Under the pieces are notes generated by a model. It did no database searches and was not told the origin of the DNA. It saw only the letters and a list, made by a program, of their open reading frames with translations. 11,576 bases of DNA from contig CAIJTL010001036.1 of the NCBI GenBank assembly GCA_903823545.1, forward strand, positions 1 to 11,576, written 5' to 3'. Every line of letters begins with the position of its first letter. The stretch's first letter is position 1. A program made the translations under genes and the position numbers. The stretch comes from an uncultured Planctomycetaceae bacterium. Its GTDB lineage: Bacteria; Planctomycetota; Planctomycetia; Planctomycetales; Planctomycetaceae. Below, piece after piece: positions 1 to 7,129 of the stretch.

Positions 1-356
1 AGCATCGGCAGCGCGAGGCTGACTCGGTTTTGCACAAGTACCTGCGCGAGGTTTAGATCGACGCCAGGCTTGAACGTGACGGTCAAGGTGTACGAGCCGT
101 CGTTTGTGCTTTGCGATGCCATGTAGAGCATGTCTTCGACGCCGTTGACCTGCTGCTCGATCGGCGCTGCCACCGACTGGCTGACAACGGCGGCACTTGC
201 CCCCGGATAGTTGCAGTCCACCTGCACCGTCGGCGGAGCAACCGGGGGATACTGCGCGATTGGCAATCGACCGAGCGATACCGCTCCCGCCAGCGTGATC
301 AACAACGAGATCACGGCCGCGAAGATCGGTCGGTCGATGAAGAACCGCGAAAACAT
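1..356 (-). CDS. RND efflux pump inner-membrane permease (HAE1/AcrB-like), N-terminal part
   Basis: This is the first 118 codons of a resistance-nodulation-division proton/drug antiporter; the rest lies beyond the left window edge. The start is the ATG at 356, giving MFSRFFIDRPIFAAVISLL, the standard opening of AcrB/MexB-type pumps: a short cytoplasmic helix with FxxRP, then transmembrane segment 1 (about residues 10-30). It is followed by LPIAQYPPVAPPTV, the NYPGAS motif, the PIEQQVNGVEDMLYM stretch and the QVLVQNRV stretch of the porter domain, all hallmark positions of the family. Full-length members have about 1,040 residues. The gene follows the adaptor by 38 bp on the same strand, so the two form an operon that presumably exports toxic compounds across both membranes with an outer-membrane factor not seen here. 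The family call is very safe; the substrate cannot be told. Confidence 0.96.
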   Translation of the reverse strand, partial: MFSRFFIDRPIFAAVISLLITLAGAVSLGRLPIAQYPPVAPPTVQVDCNYPGASAAVVSQSVAAPIEQQVNGVEDMLYMASQSTNDGSYTLTVTFKPGVDLNLAQVLVQNRVSLALPM

Positions 357-394
357 CTGAGCGTCTCAAGAGGCGGGAACCGGACAGGGGGAGC

Positions 395-1672
395 TCAACC
401 AGCGTGATCGCGAAGAATCGTCGAACGCTTCTCGCCGTCACCGGGTTTGGAATTCTTCTCTTTTGAGGGGAGCGAGTCGGCGTATTGCGGACTCGGTTGC
501 GGAGCGACTTTCTGTCCGGCCCGAACTCGCTGTAGGCCGGAGACGATGACTCGATCCTCTTTGGCGATTTCTCCTTCCACCAAACGCCAGCCTGACATCT
601 GCATGCCGACGGAAACGCGGCGATAGACCACCTCGTCCTTGTCGTTCAACACGAACAGGAACCGCTGTCCTTGATCGGAGCCCAATGCCTCTTCCGGTAT
701 GAACAACCCGTTGCGAGCATTTCCAATCGGCATGCGGCAACGCACGATGAGCCCCGGCAACAGCAGCAATTTGTCATTGTCGATCGTTGCTCGCGCCCTC
801 AACGTGCCGGTGTGTGGGTCCAGTGCGTTGTCGGTGAAGTCGATGATCCCCCGAAGCGAGAAATACGATTCATTCGCCAACGACAACTGGACCTCCAACT
901 TCTGTTCCGTCGGCAGCGGCAGTTCACCAGCGAGGATCATTTGCCGGAGACGCAACACCGTCCGCTCGTCGATCTCAAAGTAAGCACGGATGGGGTCAAC
1001 CGATCCAATGGTTGCCAGCAACGAATCATCAACCTTCACCAAGTTGCCTTGGTCGACCAGCCGCCGGCCAATCTTCCCCTTTACGGGAGAACGAATCTTG
1101 GTGAAACCGAGATTCAACTGAGCGAGCTTTTCGTTCGCCTCGGCTAAACGGAGCGCCGCTTCCGCTTCCGCGTGGTCGAACTGCATGAGATCAAACTCTT
1201 CCTGCGTCACGACGCGACTGGCGATGAGTTGCTTGCCGCGTTCCAGTTGCCGAGACAATCGCATCAGCCGCGACTTCGCTTGCTGAACCCCAGCCGTCAT
1301 GCGAGCGACTTCCGCTTCGTAAGTTCGTGGATCGATGACGGCCAGCAAGTCCCCTTCATTTACGTCCGCGCCGTCTTTGAACAGCACTTGATCGAGATAC
1401 CCGCCGACGCGAGCCCGAATCTCAACGACCTCAGCCGCTTCCAGCCGTCCGGTAAATTCCTCGAACCGCGTGTATTCACGTTCGGCCGGCGAGACGATCA
1501 TCACTTCCGGCAGTGGCGTGGCCTTGGCGATAGTTGATGCTGTCGTCTTTTGGCAGCCAGTGCCCAACACCGCCAGCAACAGGACGCTCGCAATCATTCG
1601 GCCAGCCCCACTCACGGACGAGGGCTGCTTCCAGAGAGTCCAACCAACTTCTTCAACGGTGTCACATTCCAC
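395..1672 (-). CDS. RND efflux periplasmic adaptor (AcrA/MexA-like membrane-fusion lipoprotein)
   Basis: This is the adaptor linking the RND pump to an outer-membrane channel. The 425-residue frame has a hydrophobic segment ending LAVLGTGC (Cys40), a lipoprotein-type signal. Next come the entry strand YTRFEEFTGRLEA (about 67-79), a biotinyl-lipoyl-like half with VGGYLDQVLFKDGADVNEGD (about 89-108), an alpha-helical hairpin (about 115-185) with SRVVTQEEFD, and the second lipoyl half LGFTKIRSPVKGKIGRR. A beta-barrel and membrane-proximal domain follow to about residue 400. Length is normal for the family. The ATG at 1672 puts 25 acidic residues ahead of the signal core; the in-frame GTG at 1615, with GGAAG 11 nt upstream, gives a more usual signal peptide and may be the real start. 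The pump gene follows after 38 bp. A palindromic operator candidate lies 36-54 bp upstream of the 1672 start. Confidence 0.95.
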   Translation of the reverse strand: MECDTVEEVGWTLWKQPSSVSGAGRMIASVLLLAVLGTGCQKTTASTIAKATPLPEVMIVSPAEREYTRFEEFTGRLEAAEVVEIRARVGGYLDQVLFKDGADVNEGDLLAVIDPRTYEAEVARMTAGVQQAKSRLMRLSRQLERGKQLIASRVVTQEEFDLMQFDHAEAEAALRLAEANEKLAQLNLGFTKIRSPVKGKIGRRLVDQGNLVKVDDSLLATIGSVDPIRAYFEIDERTVLRLRQMILAGELPLPTEQKLEVQLSLANESYFSLRGIIDFTDNALDPHTGTLRARATIDNDKLLLLPGLIVRCRMPIGNARNGLFIPEEALGSDQGQRFLFVLNDKDEVVYRRVSVGMQMSGWRLVEGEIAKEDRVIVSGLQRVRAGQKVAPQPSPQYADSLPSKEKNSKPGDGEKRSTILRDHAG

Positions 1673-1708
1673 GATTCCGGCCCTCGAAGATTTCAGTCCG
1701 TTTGTTAA

Positions 1709-1726
1709 TGACTGACTGGTCAGTCA
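1709..1726. promoter_or_regulatory. Candidate TetR operator, perfect 8-2-8 inverted repeat
   Basis: The sequence TGACTGACTGGTCAGTCA consists of arms TGACTGAC and GTCAGTCA around a 2-bp centre. It sits in the 72-bp space between the divergent adaptor and tetR genes, the usual place for an operator through which a TetR protein controls both its own gene and the pump operon. Length and symmetry match TetR-family dimer sites. A poor TTGTTA (1702-1707) and CACTAT (1727-1732) could form a promoter for tetR overlapping the palindrome, but this is weak. That the neighbouring TetR binds here is inference from position. Confidence 0.72.
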
Positions 1727-1744
1727 CACTATGACGCGGCTAGC

Positions 1745-2434
1745 ATGACCGTGTTCAGCGAAAGAAAAGTATACTCTGATGCGTGGGATCAAATGATGGC
1801 GAAAGTCCAGACAAAGGCTTCTCTTACACAATCTGCCGAGCAGCGATCGCAACGTCGTCAGAAGATCGTCGAGACCGCGTCGAAGCTGTTTGCTCAACTG
1901 GGCTACGCGGACTGTGACATGGATCGCTTGGCAGCAAAGTTGCGAGTCGCCAAGGGGACGATCTATCTTTACGTCGCCAGTAAAGAAGAATTGTTTCTGG
2001 CATGCGTCGACTGGGGCATGTCGCAGATGCAACTCGCCGTCCGAGAGGCGGCTGAGATGACCGACGATCCGTTTGAGCGGATTGCTCGGGCGATTCGAGC
2101 GTATCTCACGTTCTTTTCTGAACACCCACAATACGTCGAGCTGATCATTCAAGAGCGGGCCATCTTCAAGAACCGCAAGCGGCCGACGTACTTCGAGTAC
2201 CGCGACGCCGCTCGCGTGCAATGGCGAGCGTTCTATCAAGACCTCATCAACAAAGGCCGCTTGCGCTCCGACATCAACGTTGATTCGCTGCTCGATACGA
2301 TGGGCAATCTGGTTTACGGAACGATGTTCACAAACCACTTCTTGGGAAACCGCTCGATCGAGGAGCAGCAGCAAACGATGCTCGACATCGTCTTCCGTGG
2401 CATGTTGAGTGACCGCGAACGCCGAGCGAAGTAA
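1745..2434 (+). CDS. TetR/AcrR-family transcriptional regulator
   Basis: This is a ligand-responsive repressor, most likely of the divergent RND operon. The N-terminal DNA-binding domain is clear: RRQKIVETASKLFAQLGY (about 37-54), then the helix-turn-helix MDRLAAKLRVAKGTIYLYVA (59-78) and the typical SKEELF. The rest (about 90-225) is helical, as in a TetR ligand-binding and dimerisation domain. At 229 residues it is of ordinary size. The start is uncertain: neither the ATG at 1745 nor the tandem ATGs at 1793/1796 has a good Shine-Dalgarno. The 1745 start lies only 18 bp from the palindrome, and most relatives begin shortly before the first helix, so 1793 or 1796 (213 or 212 residues) is a fair alternative. 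The ligand cannot be told. Immediately after its stop codon the sequence passes into relic DNA. Confidence 0.93.
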   Translation: MTVFSERKVYSDAWDQMMAKVQTKASLTQSAEQRSQRRQKIVETASKLFAQLGYADCDMDRLAAKLRVAKGTIYLYVASKEELFLACVDWGMSQMQLAVREAAEMTDDPFERIARAIRAYLTFFSEHPQYVELIIQERAIFKNRKRPTYFEYRDAARVQWRAFYQDLINKGRLRSDINVDSLLDTMGNLVYGTMFTNHFLGNRSIEEQQQTMLDIVFRGMLSDRERRAK

Positions 2435-2437
2435 CGG

Positions 2438-2607
2438 GGCGGCAAATGACCGTGCTCCCTGTGCGCAGTTTTTGTGTTGTTGTAGTCCGTCCACGCGGCC
2501 GCGATGTCGTCCAAGTGATGTTTGCCCAAAAGTAGGAATCGAAACAAGCACTCGCCGAATGTGCTGGAATGCTCGCGGAAAATGTCTCCGTGCCACAAAT
2601 TGAGCAC
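2438..2607 (-). pseudogene. Gene fragment with weak likeness to a transposase/integrase C-terminus
   Basis: On the minus strand this stretch encodes a protein-like segment containing GECLFRFLLLGKHHLDDIAAA followed by WTDYNNTKTAHREHGHLPP. The spacing (ECL...F...G..HL..., then a W/Y..YNN...H) recalls the C-terminal end of DDE integrase cores, where an ECLDRFxxxGxxHL segment precedes an HYHxxRPH motif. No catalytic DDE triad is visible and the frame upstream contains stops. The open frame carries on into tetR on the opposite strand, but the protein-like part ends at about 2440, right beside the tetR stop at 2434, so this looks like a break point. The integrase reading is tentative; it could be the end of another, unrecognised decayed gene. 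Confidence 0.35.
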
Positions 2608-2668
2608 GTTTACTTTTTGGATTTCACCGCGGGCAGGCTTGGCTTCCCACTTTTCGCGGGTGGAACTC

Positions 2669-2905
2669 TCACGGTCGTGGCCGGCAAAAGTTGGAAACCA
2701 GCGTGGAATCGTATTTCGAACCTGCCGAGACCTGGATCACGGTCATGCGGACCTTGGTGGGAAAGAACTTTTCGTGATCCCGTCGGTTATGAGCATGGCC
2801 GCTACCACCGCTATTGTCTTTGATCACCAGATGCGTTTCCTTGATTCCCTGGTCCCAAACGATCAAATCGTTCTGCCAGAATTTCGTCAGGAGAATGTCC
2901 TGCTC
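2669..2905 (-). pseudogene. Unrecognised open stretch between two gene relics
   Basis: A minus-strand frame without stops runs from about 2905 to a TGA at 2667-2669. It encodes a protein-like sequence including FWQNDLIVWDQGIKETHLVI and, further on, KFFPTKVRMTVIQV. It is in a different frame from both the CxxCH relic upstream and the fragment downstream, so it may be a piece of either gene displaced by frameshifts. It has no good start of its own. I do not recognise the family. The composition is unlike a random shadow frame, which is why it is listed. Confidence 0.3.
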
Positions 2906-3134
2906 GGGCTTCGCTCAGCCCCCAAAGCGGCATCCCCGCGTGATGGCAAGCGGCGCATTTGCGAGTGTTCAGCCAGGCGGCGCATTCAGTTTGCAGGTAT
3001 CTAATGGCGCGACTAACCGTCTGTTGAATCTGCTGTGTTGTTGCGTAGGGAATCGAGACCGGCTCATCGGCCAGGCCGATCCGTGAAACGCAAAGTCCCA
3101 GAAAAAACGCTGCGAGCGAACAGGTGCGAGTCAT
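2811..3134 (-). pseudogene. N-terminal remnant of a secreted CxxCH (cyclase-like/cytochrome-type) protein
   Basis: The 107-codon frame starts with a signal peptide (MTRTCSLAAFFLGLCVSRIG, probable cleavage near ADE at 22-24). It continues with SIPYATTQQIQQTVSRAIRY and a CAACHH motif (Cys60, Cys63, His64) that could bind haem c, then MPLWGLSEAR. From memory, this arrangement (helical stretch, WLxxRKCAACHH, then a W.L.EA segment) opens secreted planctomycetal proteins that carry prenyltransferase/squalene-oxidase-like repeats and run to several hundred residues. Here the likeness stops at about residue 78 (near 2900) and the frame ends after 29 further low-quality residues, so it is truncated or frameshifted. 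AGGG lies about 9 nt ahead of the start. It is probably non-functional, though a short secreted product cannot be excluded. Confidence 0.55.
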
Positions 3135-3367
3135 GGATCAATGCCCTGCACAACGATGATCGGCGGCAAAACGTCTGTCGTTTCTACATGGCCACTTCCG
3201 GACATGCCACAACGCCCGGCGAATTGGCCTCCTATGCGGTGGAAGCCGTGCTGGCGTAGAGGTAGTTGACCTAAGCCTGAACGAGTACCGTACCGCCGAA
3301 CGGCTGAAGAATGATCATTGCTGACCATTGTCCGCAGATCGATTTCCTACCAGAGAGCATGCTTGCC
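3135..3367. other. Spacer upstream of the flavodoxin gene
   Basis: No convincing gene is seen here. Short frames exist on both strands (minus 3131-3328 and the end of a plus frame to 3259), but neither has a recognisable motif or a ribosome binding site. The spacer presumably holds the promoters of the flanking genes; I could not pick out a clear -35/-10 pair. Confidence 0.4.
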
Positions 3368-3928
3368 ATGAACAAGATTTTGGTTCTGTTTGATTCACGG
3401 TCCGGTCACACATCGCGCATGGCGACACTCGTGGCAGAGGGGGCTGGGAGCATTGCTGACACCGAAGTTCGACTGCGATCCGTGGACGAGGCCACAGCCG
3501 ACGATGTTGTCTGGTGCGACGGGCTGGCTGTCGGCAGTCCGACGAACATGGGGCTGCTCAGTTGGAAGATGAAGCGGTTCTGGGACGAGACCATGTTTTC
3601 GCAGTGGGCGAAAGTGGACGGCAAGATCGCCTGTGCGTTCAGTTCGTCTGGCGGCTGGGGTGGCGGTTCCGAAATGGCCTGCCAGAGCTTGCTCACCGTA
3701 TTGATGAACTTCGGCTTCCTCGTGTTCGGCGTCACCGATTATGTGAGCAGCGACCTGACTCTACACTACGGCGCAATCGCCGCGAAGGAACCGCGCGACG
3801 AGGAGACTCAAGCCGCCTGCCACAAGTTAGGCCGCCGCCTCGCCGAGTGGACCGCCTTCTATTGCCACTCACGCTTAGACGAGCATCCCAGCCGAAAGAT
3901 GTCCGAACGGATGATTCCGGAAGCGTAG
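3368..3928 (+). CDS. Flavodoxin-fold, WrbA-like FMN protein
   Basis: This is a probable FMN-binding flavodoxin-family protein of 186 residues, likely a cytoplasmic NAD(P)H:quinone oxidoreductase or related reductase. It opens with strand 1 and the phosphate-binding loop (ILVLFDSRSGHTSRMA, residues 3-18). It then has GSPTNMGLLSWKMKRFWDET, equivalent to the SPTRFGNM...MKxFxDxT segment of WrbA, and CAFSSSGGWGGGSE, equivalent to the T/SSxxxxGGxE flavin loop. There is a short hydrophilic C-terminal extension (about the last 20 residues). I chose the ATG at 3368 because AGAGAG at 3352-3357 is 10 nt upstream and the product begins directly with strand 1; an in-frame ATG at 3359 is too close to that site, and one at 3311 adds residues not expected in the fold. 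No signal peptide. Subfamily and substrate are uncertain. Confidence 0.88.
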   Translation: MNKILVLFDSRSGHTSRMATLVAEGAGSIADTEVRLRSVDEATADDVVWCDGLAVGSPTNMGLLSWKMKRFWDETMFSQWAKVDGKIACAFSSSGGWGGGSEMACQSLLTVLMNFGFLVFGVTDYVSSDLTLHYGAIAAKEPRDEETQAACHKLGRRLAEWTAFYCHSRLDEHPSRKMSERMIPEA

Positions 3929-4044
3929 ACCTACCCCTTGGCCCGGCCTGCTTTACTCACGATTCGACCGGTCCTAGGATCGCCGCGGAGGCGCTGGTGA
4001 CACAGCCCAATGATTTGCGAACCCTTTTCGGAAGGAACAATCTC

Positions 4045-4629
4045 ATGCGTCGAGCTTTTTCAGTTTGGGTCATGACACTCGTCATCGGAACGGTCGTCTG
4101 TGCGGGGAGCCAATCAGGCTTTGCGGCGGACGAATACGCCTACGATCTGGTCCATTCCTCGGTCAGTTTTAAGGCGCGACATCTCGACATCAGTTGGATT
4201 CACGGCCGGTTCAATGAGGTTGAGGGAAAGTTTTCGCTCGACCGGGAGAATCCCGCCAAGTCGACGTTCCAGCTCACCATCAAAGCCGACAGCATCGACA
4301 CGGCCAACAAGGCCCGCGACGAACACCTCCGGCAACCCGACTACTTCGATACGAAGCAGTTCCCGACCATCGAATTCAAAAGCACGAGCACCAAAGCCAT
4401 TGAAGGGGGCTACGAAGTGACCGGCAACTTCACGATGCACGGCACAACCAAGAAGATCGTCCTCGTCCTGAAGGGTGGCAAGGAACACACCTTCAAAGAG
4501 GTGAAGCGCGTCGCCTTTTCCACCGAACTTGCTCTCAAGCGCAGCGACTTCGGTTTCGACAAGAACGCCATCGGACCGATCGGTGACGAGGCGTTGATCA
4601 TCATCGATTGCGAAGGCATGCGAAAATAG
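4045..4629 (+). CDS. Secreted YceI-family protein
   Basis: This is a periplasmic YceI-like lipocalin-fold protein of 194 residues; the family binds long isoprenoid or amphiphilic lipids. The ATG at 4045 is preceded by GGAAGGA (4030-4036) at good spacing and gives a signal peptide (RR, hydrophobic core, cleavage near GFA-AD at 27/28). The mature part carries the family's landmarks: YDLVHSSVSFKARHLDISWI at the start, GRFNEVEGKFSLD, ADSIDTANKARDEHLRQPDY, FDTKQFPTIEFKST, GNFTMHGTTKKI, and FGFDKNAIGPIGDEALIIID near the end. Length is normal. The in-frame extension upstream to 3514 is the out-of-frame shadow of the flavodoxin gene. The membrane-protein gene begins 3 bp after the stop, so the two are probably co-translated. 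In other bacteria YceI is often paired with a cytochrome b561; here the partner is a different membrane protein. Confidence 0.94.
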   Translation: MRRAFSVWVMTLVIGTVVCAGSQSGFAADEYAYDLVHSSVSFKARHLDISWIHGRFNEVEGKFSLDRENPAKSTFQLTIKADSIDTANKARDEHLRQPDYFDTKQFPTIEFKSTSTKAIEGGYEVTGNFTMHGTTKKIVLVLKGGKEHTFKEVKRVAFSTELALKRSDFGFDKNAIGPIGDEALIIIDCEGMRK

Positions 4630-4632
4630 CCG

Positions 4633-5619
4633 ATGCCCGAGCCACTGCTTTATCTGAAAGCGATGGGGACCGCCGCCATCGTCAGCGCGATAATTGTGCT
4701 GGCGATGGTGCTGGCGCGACGGCATGCCAGCACGACGTGGCTGAATTTGTCCTGTATCCTGGGGATTGGCCTTGGTCTTGTGGTCGGCCACAGCGTGGTG
4801 TCGTTGCGATTGGCCTGGCCTCCTGTGAACGGTCTCGACCGGTTCTTAACGATCACCGTTCCGTTGGCCCTCAGCATCGAACTGATAGCGGGATTCCAGA
4901 ACGTACCGCGTTGGGTCGCGTGGCTGTTGCGAATGAGCCTGGCCGCAACGATCCCAAGAATCTTGTTGCACGGTTCTGTTTACTTGAGCGATTCCCCCGA
5001 AGGCTGGACTCCGTGGCAGGCTGGCATGTCGCTGGCAGTTTGCGGAGCGTTGTTGGCGGGTGTGTGGAGTCTGCTTTCCTGGTTGTCCCAACGTTCTCCA
5101 GGAGCCTCGATTCTATTGGCCCTCAGTCTGCCGATCCTATGCGCCGGACTGACCGTGATGATGGCCGGTTACATCAAGGGAGGAGTCGCGGCGTTCCCCT
5201 TATTGGCGACGCTTGTGGGAACGACTGTCGCTGCCAGACTGATGTCGAAACGCTCCGCCGCATTGAGCAATTTTCGCACGCCAGCCATCGTTGGAATCGG
5301 AGTGGTCGGCTTGTTTGGCCTGTTGTTTGTCGGCCGTTTCTTTGGCCGGCTCTCGACCGACTATGCGCTGGCGATGCTCCTTTCGCCACTCTTGTGCTGG
5401 GTGACTGAGATGCCACAACTTCGGCACCGGAAACCGTGGTTTGTGGGATCGCTAAGGTTGGTGCTGGTCGCGATACCGCTGCTGGTGGTGCTCGCTGCGG
5501 CGAAGCGTGATTTTGACCGGAAGATGGCCCCACTGCTGGGAAACACTCAGGCGTTCCCTCAGAGCAATTCCTTGATGGATTCGCGCTCCTCCACCAATGC
5601 GATTGGGCGACCGCTGTGA
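4633..5619 (+). CDS. Hypothetical multi-pass membrane protein
   Basis: This is a 328-residue protein with about nine or ten hydrophobic segments, roughly at 10-29, 34-60, 68-88, 93-117, 128-150, 155-175, 178-198, 214-238, 243-260 and 272-290. A short hydrophilic tail follows. I do not recognise a family. Histidines occur in or near two segments (LVVGHSV and RILLHGSV), but the four-histidine pattern of cytochrome b561, a common YceI partner, is not apparent. The ATG is 3 bp after the yceI-like stop, with no ribosome binding site at normal distance, which suggests translational coupling. The last 20 codons lie inside the 3' end of the convergent DUF1501 gene, a 61-bp antisense overlap. A role in transport or envelope lipid handling with the YceI protein is only inference from position. 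Confidence 0.85.
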   Translation: MPEPLLYLKAMGTAAIVSAIIVLAMVLARRHASTTWLNLSCILGIGLGLVVGHSVVSLRLAWPPVNGLDRFLTITVPLALSIELIAGFQNVPRWVAWLLRMSLAATIPRILLHGSVYLSDSPEGWTPWQAGMSLAVCGALLAGVWSLLSWLSQRSPGASILLALSLPILCAGLTVMMAGYIKGGVAAFPLLATLVGTTVAARLMSKRSAALSNFRTPAIVGIGVVGLFGLLFVGRFFGRLSTDYALAMLLSPLLCWVTEMPQLRHRKPWFVGSLRLVLVAIPLLVVLAAAKRDFDRKMAPLLGNTQAFPQSNSLMDSRSSTNAIGRPL

Positions 5620-6902
5620 TCCGGGAGGGTCGCGGCGGGATCGATGCCGAAGACTTCCCGGTACAGCGTGGCCAGCAGGTTTTGCGGAATGTACGAACCA
5701 CCGAGCGGCTGCTCCGCACGGGACGTCGTCGCGCCAATGACCTGGCCCATCTTGAACCCACCTCCGGCGACGAGGGCGAAGCTGGCCTGCGGCCAGTGAT
5801 CGCGACCGGCATTGCCGTTGATCTTCGGTGTCCGACCGTACTCGCCCCAGACCACTACCGTCACATCCTGGTCCATACCACGCTGGTGCAAATCGGTCAC
5901 CAAGGCATGAAGACCCTTGTCGAACTCGGGGAGCATCTGCCGAAGCGAACTGAAATTATTCGCGTGAGTGTCCCAATAGCCGGGAGCCAGCACAGTGACC
6001 ACCGAGACTCCCGCTTCGACGAGACGCCGAGCTTGCAGAAGCCTCGAGTGAGTGCCGTATTGTTCCCGAAGCTTCTCCGGTTCTTTGCTGACATCGAAGG
6101 CGTCTCGGGCGCTCGTCGAACTGACGATGTCGAGGGCCTGTGCGATGAACGAGTCCATGCCGGCAAAAGTACCCGGTGCCCGCTCGACGGCGCGGTTGAT
6201 GTTGTCGAAGGCACCCAGCAACGTCTTGCGCTGGGTCAATCGATCGAATGTCATCTCATTGGCCAAACTCAAGTTGGCAACCAACCCCGGCGAGCCGGGA
6301 TCGAATGGCTGATGAGCCAAACCCAAATAGGACGGTTCGAGTGCCAATGATCTCCGGCCGCCGTGTGGCATCTGTTCCATGCCCAGCGTGACGTACGGCG
6401 GGAGGTTCGTGCCGTTGCTCGGAAGGAGCTTGCTGACCACCGACCCGAAGGTCGGCCGAAGACCAGGCTTCAAACTGAACGGGCCACCTTCTGGACCCCA
6501 AGGGTAACCGCACAACAACTCTTCGGGCACATGGGTGTCAGTGGCGAGAGCTCGCAGGTTGCGGATGATGGTCAGCTTGTCGGCAATCTTCGCCTGCAGC
6601 GGCATCAGCTCGCAAATTTCCATGCCGGAGACGTTGGTCTGGATCGGCTTGAACTCGCCTCGGTACTCCGCCGGGGCTAGCGGCTTCATGTCGTACATGT
6701 CCATGTGCGGAGGAGCTCCGCACAAATAGATCATGATGAGTGACTTGCGAGAGGACTTGTCCTGCTGCGCCCCCTGTGCCTTGAGCCGCAGTAAATCAGC
6801 CAGTGTCAGACCGCCAAGACCCAGAGTCCCCACTTGCAGAAAGTCGCGGCGCGAGAGACCGTCACACAGCGGCTTCTGTTTCTTTCCCCAAATGGTGAGC
6901 AT
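5559..6902 (-). CDS. DUF1501 protein with Tat signal (alkaline-phosphatase/sulfatase-like fold)
   Basis: This is an exported protein of the DUF1501 family, abundant in planctomycetes and usually of unknown substrate. The ATG at 6902 has AAGGA 8 nt upstream and gives a Tat signal: twin arginines 18-19 in GLSRRDFLQVG, then a hydrophobic glycine-rich core. A GTG start at 6944 is possible but has no better support. Family landmarks follow: LIMIYLCGAPPHMDMYDMKP near the mature N-terminus, a central DTH in the APGYWDTHANNF stretch, and VVVWGEYGRTPKINGNAGRD followed by HWPQASFALVAGGGFKMGQV, then IPQNLLATLYREVFGID. The 447-residue length is standard. These genes often follow a DUF1549/DUF1553 cytochrome-like gene; here it stands alone, converging with the membrane-protein gene and overlapping it by 61 bp. 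Confidence 0.95.
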   Translation of the reverse strand: MLTIWGKKQKPLCDGLSRRDFLQVGTLGLGGLTLADLLRLKAQGAQQDKSSRKSLIMIYLCGAPPHMDMYDMKPLAPAEYRGEFKPIQTNVSGMEICELMPLQAKIADKLTIIRNLRALATDTHVPEELLCGYPWGPEGGPFSLKPGLRPTFGSVVSKLLPSNGTNLPPYVTLGMEQMPHGGRRSLALEPSYLGLAHQPFDPGSPGLVANLSLANEMTFDRLTQRKTLLGAFDNINRAVERAPGTFAGMDSFIAQALDIVSSTSARDAFDVSKEPEKLREQYGTHSRLLQARRLVEAGVSVVTVLAPGYWDTHANNFSSLRQMLPEFDKGLHALVTDLHQRGMDQDVTVVVWGEYGRTPKINGNAGRDHWPQASFALVAGGGFKMGQVIGATTSRAEQPLGGSYIPQNLLATLYREVFGIDPAATLPDHSGRPIALVEERESIKELL

Positions 6903-6944
6903 GGCCAGATCCTTGAGCACCGTGCCGATGGAAGGCAGAACCAC

Positions 6945-7129
6945 TGACCGATCAACGTGCCAAGTGGGTTGACGCGGTTCAGCTTAGCGGGTGACGGCGG
7001 CCACGCAATTCCGAAAGATGTGTGTGGAAGATTTTGGCGACCATGCTAGTTTCGCGACTCGATATTGAGGTGAAGTCTGACGGAGTTCTTGTGCAGATCC
7101 ATGTCACATTACGCAGTCGCGAAAATGCT
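6945..7129. other. Spacer upstream of the DUF1501 gene
   Basis: No gene is recognised in this spacer. It should contain the promoter of the minus-strand DUF1501 gene, but I cannot assign one. Short plus-strand frames starting near 7022 and 7089 overlap the pseudogene next door in antisense and have no protein-like character. Confidence 0.4.

Noticed and set aside
1724..2596. A 290-codon minus-strand frame over tetR
   Set aside because: It is antisense to a clear TetR gene, has an arginine/leucine-rich shadow composition and no motif.
3035..3259. Plus-strand frame ending in a protein-like segment (RFYMATSGHATTPGELASYA)
   Set aside because: It overlaps the CxxCH relic head-to-head, has no ribosome binding site, and its first half is shadow sequence. 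Possibly a trace of another decayed gene, but not supportable.
3514..4629. A 371-codon plus-strand frame covering the YceI gene and extending far upstream
   Set aside because: The first 177 codons are an out-of-frame shadow of the flavodoxin gene. The signal peptide and a good GGAAGGA site place the real start at 4045.
4608..5408. A 266-codon plus-strand frame overlapping the membrane-protein gene
   Set aside because: It is rich in Arg, Pro, Asp and Gly with no hydrophobic segments, as expected for a shifted frame of a membrane-protein gene.
5616..6350. A 244-codon plus-strand frame antisense to the DUF1501 gene
   Set aside because: The opposite strand carries an unmistakable DUF1501 protein; this frame has no motif.
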